The position numbers were made by a program, and so were the translations under genes. The notes beneath the pieces are model-generated. The model had not been told where the DNA came from and searched no databases. It saw nothing but the letters and a program-made list of their open reading frames with translations. Of a DNA stretch of 64,000 nt, positions 32,601-47,600 are shown in pieces (position 1 is the first letter of the stretch; each line of letters opens with the position of its first letter). The stretch comes from Parelaphostrongylus tenuis (lineage: Eukaryota; Nematoda; Chromadorea; Rhabditida; Metastrongylidae). The DNA lies in NCBI GenBank assembly GCA_019055375.1, contig JAHQIW010004619.1, forward strand, positions 124,001 to 188,000. Reading direction: 5' to 3'.

Positions 32601-35600
32601 CCATCTTCACGGCATGACTGAGCCCTAGTTCGATCGCATTTTGAACATGAGTTTCTGCAGTTTTCCGCCATCCAAAATCTATTTGTAGCACAATGGCCAC
32701 GTTCAGCCCATAGCTGGCAGCTCTCGTGGCGATCAGAGCAGTCTAGGATATGCCGATATCTAGGGATAAAAGTTTCAAACTTGCAGTCTAAAAATTTGTG
32801 CCTGATACCAAAAGGCAAAACAGTTGAATTAATACACTTAGCTACAGGAAAAGGGCCGCGAAATAATTTGACAAGCAATGAGGGGCTTCTACTATGCGTT
32901 CTTCTTGTTGAAACACTAACAACTTTTGCTAACTGTTGAGAAAAACCGATAAGAAACTGTCAAAAAAAATTTGCGATTACATGCAAATTAAGAATGCATA
33001 TATCGCTTGCTGTTTATACATTAGAGATGCACAAGCTTTCAACTCTAAGTCAGTTCAAAGTATTTGAGGAACTGAATCTATGCTAGAACCAAACATCGGT
33101 GCACGTAACCCACTAAGTGCCCGCATCCTCTCAGAGATCAGGCTGGTGCAATTCAGAAGGAATCGAAGGCTAACCAATCTTGAGGCATAAGATTCACTGA
33201 TAACCTTCTGCATAAAAGTTACTTCTAACTACTGTGTGACTCGTGTCCATATGTGATTCGTGTGAGTGTCGTGATAACGTTGGTAATATCAAATGATATC
33301 CGTAAATATTCGGATTCTCGTCAACACACGAGCCATTTTCTATCTGAAAACTGACCATCTCTCAATTGATATTGTGGTTCACACAGTCCGCAGCTGGCTT
33401 TGCAGTGAATGTTCATGTAGATGGCATTCGCAATACATTCACCTCTTTTCGCCCAGACCGTGCAACATTCAAACTCATTAAAGCACGTTTCCTAAAATGA
33501 AAAATTTCAGCTTTATTCAATCATCGACTCAGCACTTTTTTTGTTAAATCACCGTAAGTGGTCAGTAGTCTGTTTTTCTACTGCTTTGAACTTACATGAT
33601 CCCTCATCAAGACCACTCACTATACGGATATGAGCACTTTATGCAATCGCATCATTTTCTCGTATTCCTCATATTTCACGTTTGTTTCGATTACTGCTTG
33701 GAGATAAAGTCTCTTTATGAATGTGGCTGAATTCTGATCATACTGAATCTCCGTGCAATCAGAAAAAAATAGCCGAGCTCATGCGTTTGCCCGTGGACCA
33801 CAAAAGAGCTTCGGGAGCGAGGGTCGAATCAGCACTTTGCTTACTGGTTACTGCATCACTGGCCACTACACCTTACCTTTGCCGATAGTACATAAAACTA
33901 AGTGAACGAGCCTTTACGTAATCTCAGAGACTTTTATAAGCTTTTCGAGGTTTGGTATGTCAATGACTTACGCACGTTTCAGCGGTCTCATTTACCTCAT
34001 CAAAGTCACACATGGTTGAAAGTCGACTGAATTTCCTTACGTAGTGTCTCTAGTGCCTTTTCCTATATCTTTTTAGAATTCTTTTAATGTTCACCACAGC
34101 TTAGACAACATTGTTGACCACAGACAAGTCGAAGAAAGGGTATTTTGATTAGCTAATGCCTAAATTCGACTGGCACATCAAAATGCCTTAGCTGTGACAA
34201 GATCACTTTTACTGAGTGTTCTCTCCATTTGTTAAAATGTTATTATATAATATACCATTGCGTTTTACCAACAATTTTTTATCTTGTTATAAATAGGTAA
34301 AGTTCCTAAGTAAGGAAATATGACTTGCAAGGACAAATCACCCTTTTAGCAGAATATTTAGGTTAAAAACGGGTTCAACATTTCCTTCCACAATTTTGAC
34401 GCATAGCTGAGCACAGGTAGGGTGTTGTCTTCAGCGTGGAAGAACTCGGCATTTCGTGGCTGTTTTACAATCAATAAGACTAAAGACAAAAGTGTCATGC
34501 TAAAACGGCGATGCTCTTTGTGACATTCGAGCTCATAGAGCGCTATTCTGCACAATGCAAACAAATAGATCTCCTTGTTTTCCATTCAACGCATCCGATG
34601 AATACGATCCATTAGTAGGGTAATGTATAATAAAGTACCATCTTATCATTCGTAGCACCGAGCCTACAAGAGCAGTTCAAAGTCTGATGCATCAATGTCC
34701 GACTCTGCCTTTTATTGTAGCTATCCACAGAGTTGTGCTTAGTGAACACAAAGAAGGTACACGGAGCTTGCTGCGCCATTACTAATTGTATGGTAGTTCC
34801 ATGATGCCACGTGGACTCTAGCCGAATATTCTGAGATACAACGTCCCTCCTCAAACGCATGGCACGTTTGGCATATTTTGTCCAATTGTTTAACATGTAT
34901 TGCACAAGCGTTTGTTATCTCACATCGTAGATTACTGTTCAGTCTCCAGATTTCTTCATCATATTGTCTTAGGCGACGGCGTATCGGTCTGATCTGTCAC
35001 AGCACTGAGCTGAGACAATGTTGCTCGCAATTTAATCTGCCTTGAATAGTGCTAAGATTTTTGAGGATAAAGCAAATTGGGCAATCCACAAATCCAAAAA
35101 AGTGGAAGCAGTCCCTTCAAAACGTATTCCATCTTTTGGACTACATCTACATTTAATTCACTTTAAGAAGGATAAAAGATAAAGCTTTCGGCGTTGATCA
35201 ATCTCTGAGGGATGCGTTATGTGGATGAAATAGCGTCAGTAGACCTTCACAAACTTTTAGAGCTACGAATAAATAGTGTCCTTTCTCGTGACGTTCTTGA
35301 TATTTTCAATATCAAATTGGCGATCCCGGTGGTATAGAAGGCATGGTGAGCCTACGGCGCCTGGTCGAACCACGGGCCGCGTGCGTGTCGCTCGGTACCT
35401 CTAACCACTGCTCTAAACGTACCCTCTCGCCAAGGATTATTACGATAATTCGGCTAAAAACGTGGTAAGACACGCGTAAGACCCGGAAATTGGGGTGGCT
35501 TTGAACCATAGCTGACATTATAACATAGCTGAGAGAAACGCGAAGCAAGAGTTGAATGTGTATGAGTAACGCGCAGACTCCACTGAACAGGCAATCATGG

Positions 35601-38600
35601 GTTCGGAGCCACCTCATTTTTTGAGTTATACTTGCATCCTAGTTTTTCATGGTTGCAGATTTGAACTGTGCCATGATTGAATAGGCAGTAAGTAGATGTC
35701 AAAGTCTTATGATAATTGTTAGAGCCAAAAAGGTGACTTATCGATGTAACGACTACCGCAGTCTACACAAAAAGGTAGTTTCCCGTGATTAATCAGCTAC
35801 ATATTTCTTTTATTAAGAAGAAATTACTGGTGCATAGGACAATAAAAAATTGGATAAAAATCGACTAAGCCTGTGAAACAGCAGTGACTGAATCATTTCT
35901 ATTGCTGAGAGCTGGGTTGTTGGTTGTCCGTTCCTCATTCTGAAATACAAAAAAAAAAAATGCTTTCTTTATAGTGCAACTAGAGCATTACGACTTCGAG
36001 TTCATATGAAATTAATAAAATTCGGAGTAAATTAAAACGGCTTTTAACATCCAAAATATTCAGTAAGCCTTCGTAGCACGACAAGAATTTGAAAGATTAT
36101 ACTGTGATATACATAGAAATTTCTGCTGCGACAATCAACCAAAAAAAAAAACGGCTGTAGAAAAAGCTCTCTGTAAAAATGAAAAAAAAATGGTTTCCAC
36201 ACATGTAGTTTGTGCGAAAATGAACTCATCAGAAGGCTCGTTTTTTTGCGCACCGAACGATATATCACTTATCCACACAGCCTACAGAATGGAACTAATC
36301 AAGATACAATTTCGTAAGCCGTTGTACTTCAAGTACATAGCACAGTGCAGTGCTCATCGATGGATCTTCAGTGCGATTGAAGCCTGCTTGGCGAACGACT
36401 TCTCGTAGAGGTCCTTCTCTTGATTTGTCCGTCGACCGGTCTCTTTGTTCACGTTATGTCTTGAATCGATACTAATTTGTACGAACATCGCTAATTTTGT
36501 CAGTATACGTCTAGCAGATCCGTCGATGAGCCTCAGAAGCTCTAACACCCAATTTGCAGTAGGACTGAAGTAGCAAACGAATTACTTCCCTGGATACTTT
36601 CATTTTTAAAGCTGTGTAAGCAAATGATATCATTCGATGCAGAAGACGAGGTTTCCGTCGAGCTCAAAATTATGCTAAGATGCATGTGTAAAAAAATCAT
36701 TTTCTCAGGCAAGAAGACAGAACTTTTTTGGCAACCTAAAATCAAGGAGATCGCACAATGGAACTACAGAAATAACTATCCTCACATTGGAAACCAGAAT
36801 GCATACAATATTTTGGACATTTTGGACTTGACGCAATTGTTGGAAGCTTTCAAAGGAGAAATTTTTGTCACTACCGCGTGCGAAAATAGTAATAGTCAAT
36901 TGGAGTGTAGAAAAAAAACCATTAAAATGGTTGAAAAGATTCCGAAAACTTAAACTTAAGAGCACAAAATGTTCACGAGACGGTGATTTAGTTGTTGAAT
37001 GTTGGTCATAATTGTATTGCAAATTCTATCTTTGATATTTCATTTCCTTAGTGAATCACAAAATAGTCTTGTTTTCAAGGCTCGTATGGCATAAGACTTA
37101 GGAAGGCAGCAACAATGAGTCACAATGCATAGTATGTGTATTGATTGCTGCTGATCTCTAAATAACCCTTTTGGTAAGATAGAAACAGACCGCCAGTCCC
37201 GCCTCGCCGCATGCGACATCACAACCGCTCGGCAAGCTACGGACTGCTCGCCTCACGCGGCGACGTGTTCTCGCGTAAACAGCTATCAAAAATCAGGTCT
37301 TGGTGTTCTTAAGGCTTACCGATGTCGTGCATCTTCCCATAACACAAACACCATCAAAACACGGATTCTCGCCTTCAAGGTATCCATTACATGCCGCTCC
37401 TGAGCGGACTTTGGCGGAGCATCTCGGTTGACCGTGTGATTGGTCGCAAAATAAATACCTTAAAGATTTTCTAAAACTATTTATAATATTATTATCCAGT
37501 TAATGAACAATTCGAGCAAGTTCTGCACTCCGGTGTCCTATACATGCACAATCTCAGTTATCTCAGCAAAAAAAATTGTAAATGCACGGAGACTCGAGGA
37601 GAAATAAATTAAGGCAATCTGAATAACGAAAAAAGGCAAGATCACATTCTTTACAAGAGCGGAAATACTGCAGTTTTTACTAGGATTGCCAATTTGTAAA
37701 CAATTCATAGTGTGTTGCATGAAAATTCTCAATGTAATTTTTTCCCTCATGTTGAAATCAAGCTCGTACTTGGACCCACAGTCCGGTTGGGTTTGCGTGC
37801 AGGTTGGACGTGGTGCGTACTCGTAAAGGTTGTCAGTATAATTGTTTGATAAACCGTGGATATTTCTGAAAAGACACAGCAATCGACTGCTTTGGTAGAG
37901 ATTAGTGTGGAATAAAATTGTTTTACTTAACGAGTTTTGAGTCAAATATCGAGTTTAGTTCGGTTTTAAACATTTAAGTGCCTTTTGGATACTCTTGGCT
38001 TGATCTATGATACTTCTTTTTTCCTCATTTCTATTGATGTAGGTGATAAGTGGCAGGTAACAGGTGGCAGGTGACAATGCTATTTGTTGATCTCTAATGG
38101 AAATTCTGCTATCACACAATGACCAGGGAGGTTTAACGACTTTGAAACGTGATCGAACAGTGACAATTACGCTTGTTAGATAGGGAAGGTGCGTCATTGT
38201 GGTTGACAATTTCGACATCTTAGGAACCGAAGCCGCATCGTTGGCACTACTCTGTCGCCTGTACCATAGAAGTCCCTATCAGAGGTCGCCACTACGCTTG
38301 TGACATGAAAGCACTCCAATTTCGTGTACTACATCAAAATTACTGAAACCTGTTATGCATCGTAGTAAGAATTGTCGGGAGAGCCATGGCCGGGTGGTTG
38401 TGGTATTGGCCACGGAGCGCGTGGAGCTGATCTCCACCTCCCCCTACTTCTCTCCGGCAGTTAAAAACAACTCCTATGAGACGTAATAGCAAGGCTATCA
38501 TCGAGATTGCAAGGAGACTCGCTCAACCAGCATTCTACGCTGTTCAAGAAGAAGAAAAACGAATTGAATGCTACAAGTGTTGGAATCCACACAGTGAAAA

Positions 38601-41600
38601 GAATTGTGAAGACGGATCAAGTAAAGTGCTAAAAGAAAGAGATGTCAACGAGTCCTTCTCTTATCTGTAGCTGAAACCTGGCCACTACATGCTTTTAGCT
38701 CAATTCTACTTTACATATGTTAAAAAACTCGACTTTAGTAAGCTATCATCGTTTATCGATAGTAGTCGAAGCCGACAATGACCTGTTCGGTCCTACTTTG
38801 AAAGTCTACCAACTTGCCTAAACGGTGAAAATGGATGCATCCGAGCACCCGCGAAATGCTGCGCATTGGAGCAAAGTTCATTATCTGGAGGGTAGTCTAC
38901 TTCACGCTCAGTTCGATTCTGGAAAATATACATAGATATGATTAATACATTGCTGGGATAACTAAGTTGGCTTATACTTCGTTGTTTTAGTGTTAATAAT
39001 AGAGTTATTCAGATATTCATTTTGAGCTACTCCACTTTCACATCAGAGAAAGGTCGACTTCAGCACTTCTTGCATTCGATCCTTTTCTATCTATCCATCT
39101 TCGCGAAGGTCATCACATTCTACATGTGGGTTTGATAGCAATCCAAAGATTCTTGCCTTCTTTATGGATGTAACCTAAAGCTGGTTGACTCGAATCTTCG
39201 CAGAGTTACGGGACGCCGGGCAAATGTGTTTCTAATTCGATTGCAGAGAGTGAAGAATGTTGAAATGTACTAATAAATTATAAATTGAATTGAATCACAA
39301 TTGTTTACCAGACCACATGACATGTTGACCTAAATAATAATGAAGAGTTTATCAAAATTTGAGCGTGGACTTGCGAAAACACTCGGAATAAAGGTACAAT
39401 TTCATAAACCAGCCAAAGAGCAATCAAGTGTAAAACTCTGTATGTTCGGTGATAAATTCGCTTGACTTACAGCGTAAATCGTTCGTCATCGAAACCTCTT
39501 TGTAGGGGGAGCAGGCTCCGAGAGGATTAGCTCAAAAAAAAAAATTGAAAGACGACGGGTTCTGTTTGACTGACGAGACTGTAAGGTCGAAACACGTGTA
39601 TCGGGCTGCATAAGAGTCCATTACCAGAGAACATGACATGTTGGCTCGAATAATAATGAAGAGGTGTAGTGATAAAGTTATTGTGGGCCAAATGTATCAG
39701 GGAGTTCCATTAACTTTGACACAAGAGGAATGAACACTGAATTCATTGATAAAAAGTGATTAAAATCGCATTTTTGGGTTCTGTGCAAATGCAAATTTTC
39801 TTGTGGACGTTGTCGCATGTAACTTGCCTATATTTGCTCCAAGATGGAGTTGTCGTGGGAACAAATGCTCTCGCTACGCATGCACGAATGACGCATAGAG
39901 GAAAATTTTAGTGAAGCGGCGCGCAGATTAGTGGATCTTGTTGCGCTAATACGGTTGCAGAAAGAATAGTTAAGAAATGGTTCATTAAGATCAACGCTGA
40001 AGAAAACAGTCTGGAGAATCAGTCGCACTTGGGCCGTCCACAGGAAGCTCCATTAATCTTGCGCGTTACTTCACTAGCATTTCCCTCTACGCGCCATTCG
40101 TGCTCGAGTAGCAAGCAAATTTGTTCCCAAGACAGCTCTACTTTAAGTAGATATAGGTATGTTGTACAACAAGACGTTTGCAAAGAAGTGCGCAACTGAA
40201 TGATACCAAAAGAATGCAGTTTTAATTACTTCCGGCTAATAAATTTGGTGTCTAATGCTATAGTGCCAAACTTAGGGAACGACCTAGTAGCACAATGAAG
40301 ATTATCCAGTAATGAGCGTTCGTGATGGTTTTTCATATCCTATGTCAAGAATGAATATCTTTTTGCCTTCTTCTTTCCCAAGCCTTAGCTTACTGACAAC
40401 TGCTTGATACCTTATTGTAGCAAAAAGCTAACCTAAACACCGTACCGAGATGAGCGAGGAAGGCTTATTCCACTTGCAGTGAGACATTGCAATCTCGACA
40501 TTCATATCCAAAAGCACATCTAGCAGTAAACCAACTGCAAGAATCGTCTCCGTCGCGATTAAAACCTCCCGTAAGGTTTTAATCATTCTCCGATGCATTA
40601 AGGCCAACGAATGCATGTGGTGCTGTTTGAGAAAGCCGTATTGCGTTGCTTTGATATGTCAATGAGAGAAATGTTTGTTTGACTAGCGAATTACAAGGGA
40701 ACTGTCTAGAGTTATTCGAGTTTAAGTTGAGTGAGTCTTATGGTAAATGTGTTGCCAACAAGAATAGTTCCTTTATAGTTTTTTGCAGTATTGTGGCGCT
40801 TGTGAAGGTTTCAGAACAATTCCGATAGCTTTTTAAGAACTTCGTGCAAAAAACTGGTTTGTGTGAATAGTGCAACTGTGGCATTGTGGAATACGTTCAG
40901 AAGTATTAGCTATCTACAAAGCTCCCTAAATGAGCGTATTCTTGCTTCTTGTTAATGAACAGATATATGCGGATTGCGAAGAATATTCTTGAGTTTCGAA
41001 TTGCTTTCTCTTGTGAGTCATGCATAATTTGTATACAACCACTAAAAATTAAAGCTTACAACTTCAAATAAACATTTTTCGCCCCATACTGGGCTTTATT
41101 AACCAAATACCAATGTGTGTGACAAACTGATTACAATGAAAGCTGGGATACGCACAATGTGGTGCACGTGATGTCGGATCATGTGATTGAAAAAATAAAA
41201 TAAACAAACGTTTTTGGTGGCACTGAGTGCATGTGGCGCAGTGGCGAGAGGTGCTCTGCGTCGCATACGATTTCAATAGTTCGGTCTCGCGCTCATGGCT
41301 TATCAAGTCATCCATCCCTCCGGGGTCGGTAAATTGCTATCAGACTAATCTCAGACTTGTTTGGGGGGATAAGCGGCATTGACTCGGTTCAGCGGAAGGC
41401 CACCACGAGCCATTGCATTGAACACGAATGCATGGCGCATCCCTCAGGGTTTGATCAACGCCGAGAGCTTTATCTTTTATCTTTTACCCTTTGGTGAAAC
41501 TAGAGAAGTCTCGCACTTCACTATTCTGACCTCACGAGGTCTGGAAAACTTTTCTCCTGTTCTCATACCTTTCGTCAAAGCTTATCTCTCGAACAGGTAA

Positions 41601-44600
41601 GTGCTCGAAAAAGAGGATTTTGTCCAGCAAAATCGCTTCCGTTACCGAATGCGCCACAAATTTAGGCGTTGCTGCTTCTGTATTGGAATTTCAAAATTGT
41701 CGATCTACGAGTTTGAAGACGTGTTGAAAATTCAAGGTCTAAAGTAAAACTTACAAAAAGTTTAGACACTTTTGTAACGATTTCAAAAACCTCTTCTATA
41801 AGCCCATTGAGTGCTGATCTCTTTTAAATTCTTGGCATTACCTTTGCCATCCAAAAAAATAAATTAGTACTTTTGAAAGTACATAGGAAATTTGTCAACC
41901 TGCCAATGTTGTCGCCAATTTTCCCAAATTGAGTCGATAAAGGCATAATGATGAAAGAGCAGTGGATCATTCGCCAATGTGGATGTGTCAAACGCATCAC
42001 CGTCGACGAAAAAGCTCACATTACCATGGATGTACTCCAAGCCGCTGTAGTCAGTTTTATAAGGGCATCCCTGCAAATCGTTTTTAAAACACATAACGTT
42101 TATATTATCAATAGTAAAACGATTGCTCACATCACATTCAGCTTATTTCAGAAACTTATTAGATTAGTATCTAATTATGTCATACAATTTTTTTGATAGG
42201 TCGTGCCATAAGTTTAGCACTGGTGTAATGAACACTAAATTTATTAGCCAGAAGTAATCAAAATTGTGCGATTTTGCTATCGTCCAATTATACATTTGAA
42301 GGCTTGTAAAAAATTCAAGATCGAAAGCCAATTTTCTTACGACTATCTTGATCTACAACTTTCCTGCACCCGCGTTAAGATGGAACTGTTATGGAACGAG
42401 CTCTCTTGCTACTCATGCATGATTCGCGCGTAGAGGAAAATGATAGTGAAGCGGCACGCAAGATTAATGGACCTTGAGGCGATGATATGGTTGCAGAAAG
42501 AACGGGTAGGAAGTGGCACACGCAGTATATAGCTGAAAAGAACAGTCTGGAGAATTGGTCGCACTTGAGCTCATTAATTTTACGCGTCGCTTCATTAGCA
42601 TTTTCTCCCACGCACTATTTACGCATGAGTAACAGGTGAAATTGTTCTCAAGCCAGCTCCATCTTAAAGCAAATATAGGAAAGTTGCATGTCAAAATTTT
42701 CACAAGAAAATGCTCAGCTCAATAATGTCAAAATCGGACAATTTTAGTTACCTCTGGTTAATCCGTTTGGTGTTTATTGCTCTAGTACCAAAACTTAAAG
42801 AACGATCTGATATTATCATTTATTCGTAAAAATTCATCTTCTGATCTTTCATATAGTGTTTTATGCCTTTTAAAAGCTCATAATCTTGAGATTTTAGAAA
42901 ATTAACCATTTTAGTTTTTGTAAGTGTATAAAGTTTTTTAATTTGGAATAAACGCCTTAAAACTTAAGGGGTGTGAACGTCTCTTGAACGTTTCAGTTTG
43001 ATCGTTTTTCCATCGCAGCGACACGCAACTTATGTAAAGCCCTTAACGACAAAGCGGTTGATCTACGAGCTGCACAAAAATTTGTTACAACTTGAGCACG
43101 TACAAGCGAAACTTCGTCAAAATCGGCTGCGAGAGCTTTATCAAAGCGCCACTCTTTTGCAGGAGGGCGACTATCGTTTACATATTGCGCGTCTGGCATT
43201 GCAAAAGATTGATGATTTAGGGTGGGATCTTTAGATTTATCTACCGTGTAACCCAGATGCTGCTCTAAGTGGTCACCATCTCTTCTGGTCGCTGCAACAT
43301 TCCTTGGCAGGAAAACGTCTTGCCAAAGGATGATGTGATAAAGCACCATTTGAGTATTCTGCCTCAAAAACGCCCAATATTCTACAGTACACTTTACATA
43401 TATGATTCAGAGGCTTTCTTGCTTATCTACAACACTTTCGACCATACAATTCATCTAACTTCGAGGTGCACACAGTGACATCGTTGCCTTGCTACTATTT
43501 TTCTAGATTATTGCATAAAAGGTTTGATTAGCCAAGTTTGAGGCTGTCCCGAACTACGGCGATAATAAAAAGTCTCTCGCTGCAAGAGAAAGAAGCGAAC
43601 ATTTCTAACCAGTCATTATGCCGCTAACTTTTAAATTGCAAACCCACGGTAAATACATGCTAGTTATCAGTGGATTTAACTTGGTACCTATCCACTTGGT
43701 TGCTTGACTGCTAAATCTGGACAGACCGAGAGAATGTTTTAATCCATTTTGAGGTCGATACGTTAATGGTTTACGTACGCTTTGGTGGTTTCGCCCACCT
43801 CATGAGAATCACACGCCTCTAAGGTCCCACCCCAATCCGGATAGAGTTGAAGAAGTTCGTTTAGGCAATGTGAACTAAATGATCATCTTCACTTAGCAAA
43901 TGTTCAAAATTGATGGTATCAGAGAGTGAGAAACGAAACAACGAGTGTATCAAAGTAGATTACCTTTTTTGGAGCAGAAAACGCTAACACTTGATCAATT
44001 TCACTCTGTTTCATTATAAAATCAATTTCGCTCTGTTTCACCAGACCACCTTTTGCACCAAGCTCTCGTTCACTTGGTCTTCTCTGAAAAGTTATGTCTT
44101 TAGCTGAAGAGCTGTGAAGGGAAGATAGATAAATGATGAAGCGCTCAGGATTGCTAAGATTGACTAGAGATACCTCATACACTCAACCGTTCGCAACATC
44201 ATAAAGCATGCTTGGGTGCATATTTGGCTATAACACAATCTACTAGTGTATTAAATTAGCGGATTTTTTGCTTCTACAGACATTTGGCGACAGCTAAGTT
44301 GCGACATATCGTTTTACACAATTCACAGCATCAAATCGATTATCATGCCGCGATGTTTGTTTATTGCAATAGGTAAATGTGCTCTGGAATACCCAAGCTG
44401 TCATTAGCTTAATTGTGCTCCCCGAATTCACCAAGCTTTCCAATCTTTGGAAGTCCACAAATATATACCAGATTTATTTGGGAAGATAGTAGCGCTAGCT
44501 TAATACGTCCTAGGTCATGGTTTAGACCAAATATAAAGTTACTCCCTGCTTGTCAATGGTGCATGATGAAGTTAAAATCATGGAACATCCCGCAAGAATC

Positions 44601-47600
44601 CATCAGCGATGCACGCTTTTATCCTTTGCGACACAGTGTCCTCACATCATTTTCTTCAGTCATTGCCTTTACTATATCACTTCGCAAATACTGTTCCAGC
44701 GATTCATCGCCTACCTCGGAAGTTCCCCATTGCAGGAACAGCCCAGTGTTCACGAACCTTTGCGCGTCTGCACCACCTCTCGTCTCAACTCTGCAAAAAT
44801 AATCATTCATCAGAAACGTTACTGATGGAGCTTAGTTATTTCGTGTTGTCTTGCAAGGTTTCATTAATTGAGAACGTTTACCGTTCTCAGTTCATATGCA
44901 AAAACTAGGAATTATGGAACTGATATCAAGGATGACTTAGCTTCACTTTTCTAACAATACGAAAACTGGACTATCTACTTATGGACTTGATGGAGTAACG
45001 CAATAATTAGTGATGCAGTGTAACAGAAAGAGATGCAATGATTCGATCAACTCCCTTAGCACTCTCGCAATCAAACAACTGAACGCTTGAAGCGCTTGCT
45101 CGCATATCTTTCAAAAACACAAAGATCTTCTCGACCAGCAATCCACAATATTCAAAAAGAAGATGAAATCCTCAAGCAACACGTGAAATGTTCAAAAATT
45201 GTTGCTAAGGATGAGTGCTAGGAAACGAATTGAATTCATGAAGTGATGGATCGGCACAGAGAATTGTGAAAAAGTGTCGTGCAAAATATGAAATGAAGTA
45301 AAAACTCATAAACCATTATTGAGACCGACTATTACTTAACCTGGACAATCTTCAATAATTCCTTAGTTTTTTTTGAGCCAAACACGAGGTTTGCATAATG
45401 GAATTCAATAAGTCAGAATTCATTTTATTTGACCGCCTCTTGCGGTGTTATAATATTCCAATATACGCAATAATGTAAAATGGTGTGCAAAAACGTGGGT
45501 TCAATGGCGAAAAAAAGAACTGCACACGTCAGACCGTTCACGCATGCTGTTGACAGATAACGCGTTGTAGAGTAGAAAGAGTGGTGTCGAAATGGGCGTC
45601 GGTAGTGCAACGGTTCAGCACGCGCTTCCAGATAGAGTGAAATGTGGGTCTAAATCGCACCTGACGCAAACGTTCTTGCACACCACTCTACATTACTGAA
45701 CTTATTCAAACACCTGACATCCCTGCAGTTTCGCTTTTTTAGAACCTGAAATGATCACAATGTTCACAATCCTCTCAGCCGAACACTCCCTTACTTTATT
45801 GAAAAAATTCATCAAGCCTAGATTTTGATCGCACCTTGCACAAAATCTAACTTTTAACATACTCACCGCCTTTATACTTAAAGTCTTCCACTGAGTTGTT
45901 AAAGAGGAAACCACCGGGCAGAGATCACATGGGCTTGTAATGTACCTCACGCACCAAAACAACTGTCTTATACTGTCTCATAACACCTGCGATTACGAGG
46001 TATTTCTTCTTACGGTTCATGCTTCCAATGATGGTATTAATCTGGCGCTTCTGATATTTCACACATTGACGTTATATGTTTCTTTGCAAGGATGATGACT
46101 TCTAATTTGAAATATACTACGTTATGCGTCTGTGTCCTATGCGGGACTAGCGGGATACTGGTCTGGAGTTATCCTTGCCGTCTAGATGTTCTTTTAACCA
46201 GGTAGGAATGGCCTATCCGTTTTATCAGCGTACTTTTGTCCGCACGCTTTGCAAGAGATCAGCTCGACTAATCCCTATGCTCATGCATTCAGGTTCATAC
46301 CGTTAAGACACAATTTGCATTCGTCCGTTGTTTATAGACAGTCGTGAAGCGATTGCAAACTAGTTGGTGCCTCAGAGTAATCGATGCTATTCCAGTGATC
46401 GTGATCATATAGCTATACTCAGCTCGTTTGCAAGATAGGAAGGATAAACGGAACTCTGTTTATGCTGGAATTGCCGTTTGATGGCACGTCATGTTCTCTG
46501 AACCTAGACCGGAGACATACAAGGAGCTGTCATGCCTCAGGAGGTAAATACGAATTAACTTTTGAGTTTTTGAGATTCACCTCCAATTTCAACAATATAT
46601 TACCGCCTCTCTATACTTAGTTTAAACGATCAAGCAGTATACAAAGCAGATGCAAGACTTCCGTCTAGCTGTGTGAAGGATTGAGAATTAAGCTTTGAAA
46701 AGAGTTAGTTAACATTGTTCTCAGGAACTCAAAGCGATTATGAAACCGATCATCGACTACTGGAAAGTGTATGTGATGATTGGCCGTGTGAATCAGAGAA
46801 TTATTGGGTGCAAACATTTTGTTCCGAACCATTTAAAGTCCATATACTTTGAATCATTCTTATCTGAAGTTGACTATCCTTATTTTTGATGATCGCTGAT
46901 CGACGGCGCTGCTAGAACAATAGTTCGGTTGTCTTACAGTGGATGAATTTGAGTGACAGAAAAGAGAAGGAGAAGGAGAAAAAAAAGACGAAGAAAAAGA
47001 GAGAAAATATGGAGAAAAGAGTAAAATCTTAATGACTTAGTCTAGAAAAAGCGCATAGACTTGCTAAAATCGTAGTAGAAAATAGAATACAGTTTTTAGA
47101 TAAAGCAACTGACGAGAACAAAACTGAGTCAATTGGACGATCCAACGCTTCATCGAGAGTTGAATCCCAGTAAGGAAGCGCCAAAGTGGGATCAACTTGG
47201 CGTACAGCAAATTCAAACCTATAATTTCGTACATATAAGGCTTTATCACAATTCATCAAACAATTTCACTCATCTCGCACAACAAGTAAGTGAATTGTTA
47301 TGTAATTAATCTTAACTATACGCTCAGTTGCTTCTGTCTAGTGGTTTTTTTTACTATTGCCAAAGAGTTTTTTATAATTCCAAAGATCAAGAAATTTTAG
47401 CAGAGGTCATCCAAAGATCAAGAATTTTAGCATTGATTCTTTTCTGTTACAGGGGAGGAGATAAAGAAGTGGCCCCTTTTAGTGGGCAAGAACTTCCACG
47501 GGAGCGTTAGTAATCACTCAAAAGCTTAAACCTCGCGGAACTGCTGCATGGACTGGTTTTTTGCGAAGGTCTTCTTATAACGCTGTAGCATACAAAATAA

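Noticed and set aside
33780..33885. Possible tRNA-like head
   Set aside because: Box A and box B spacing is wrong and no other copy exists in the window.
44413..44908. Plus-strand frames of 91-129 codons
   Set aside because: They are antisense to a tyrosinase exon (44790-44715) and its flanks; the minus strand explains the coding signal.
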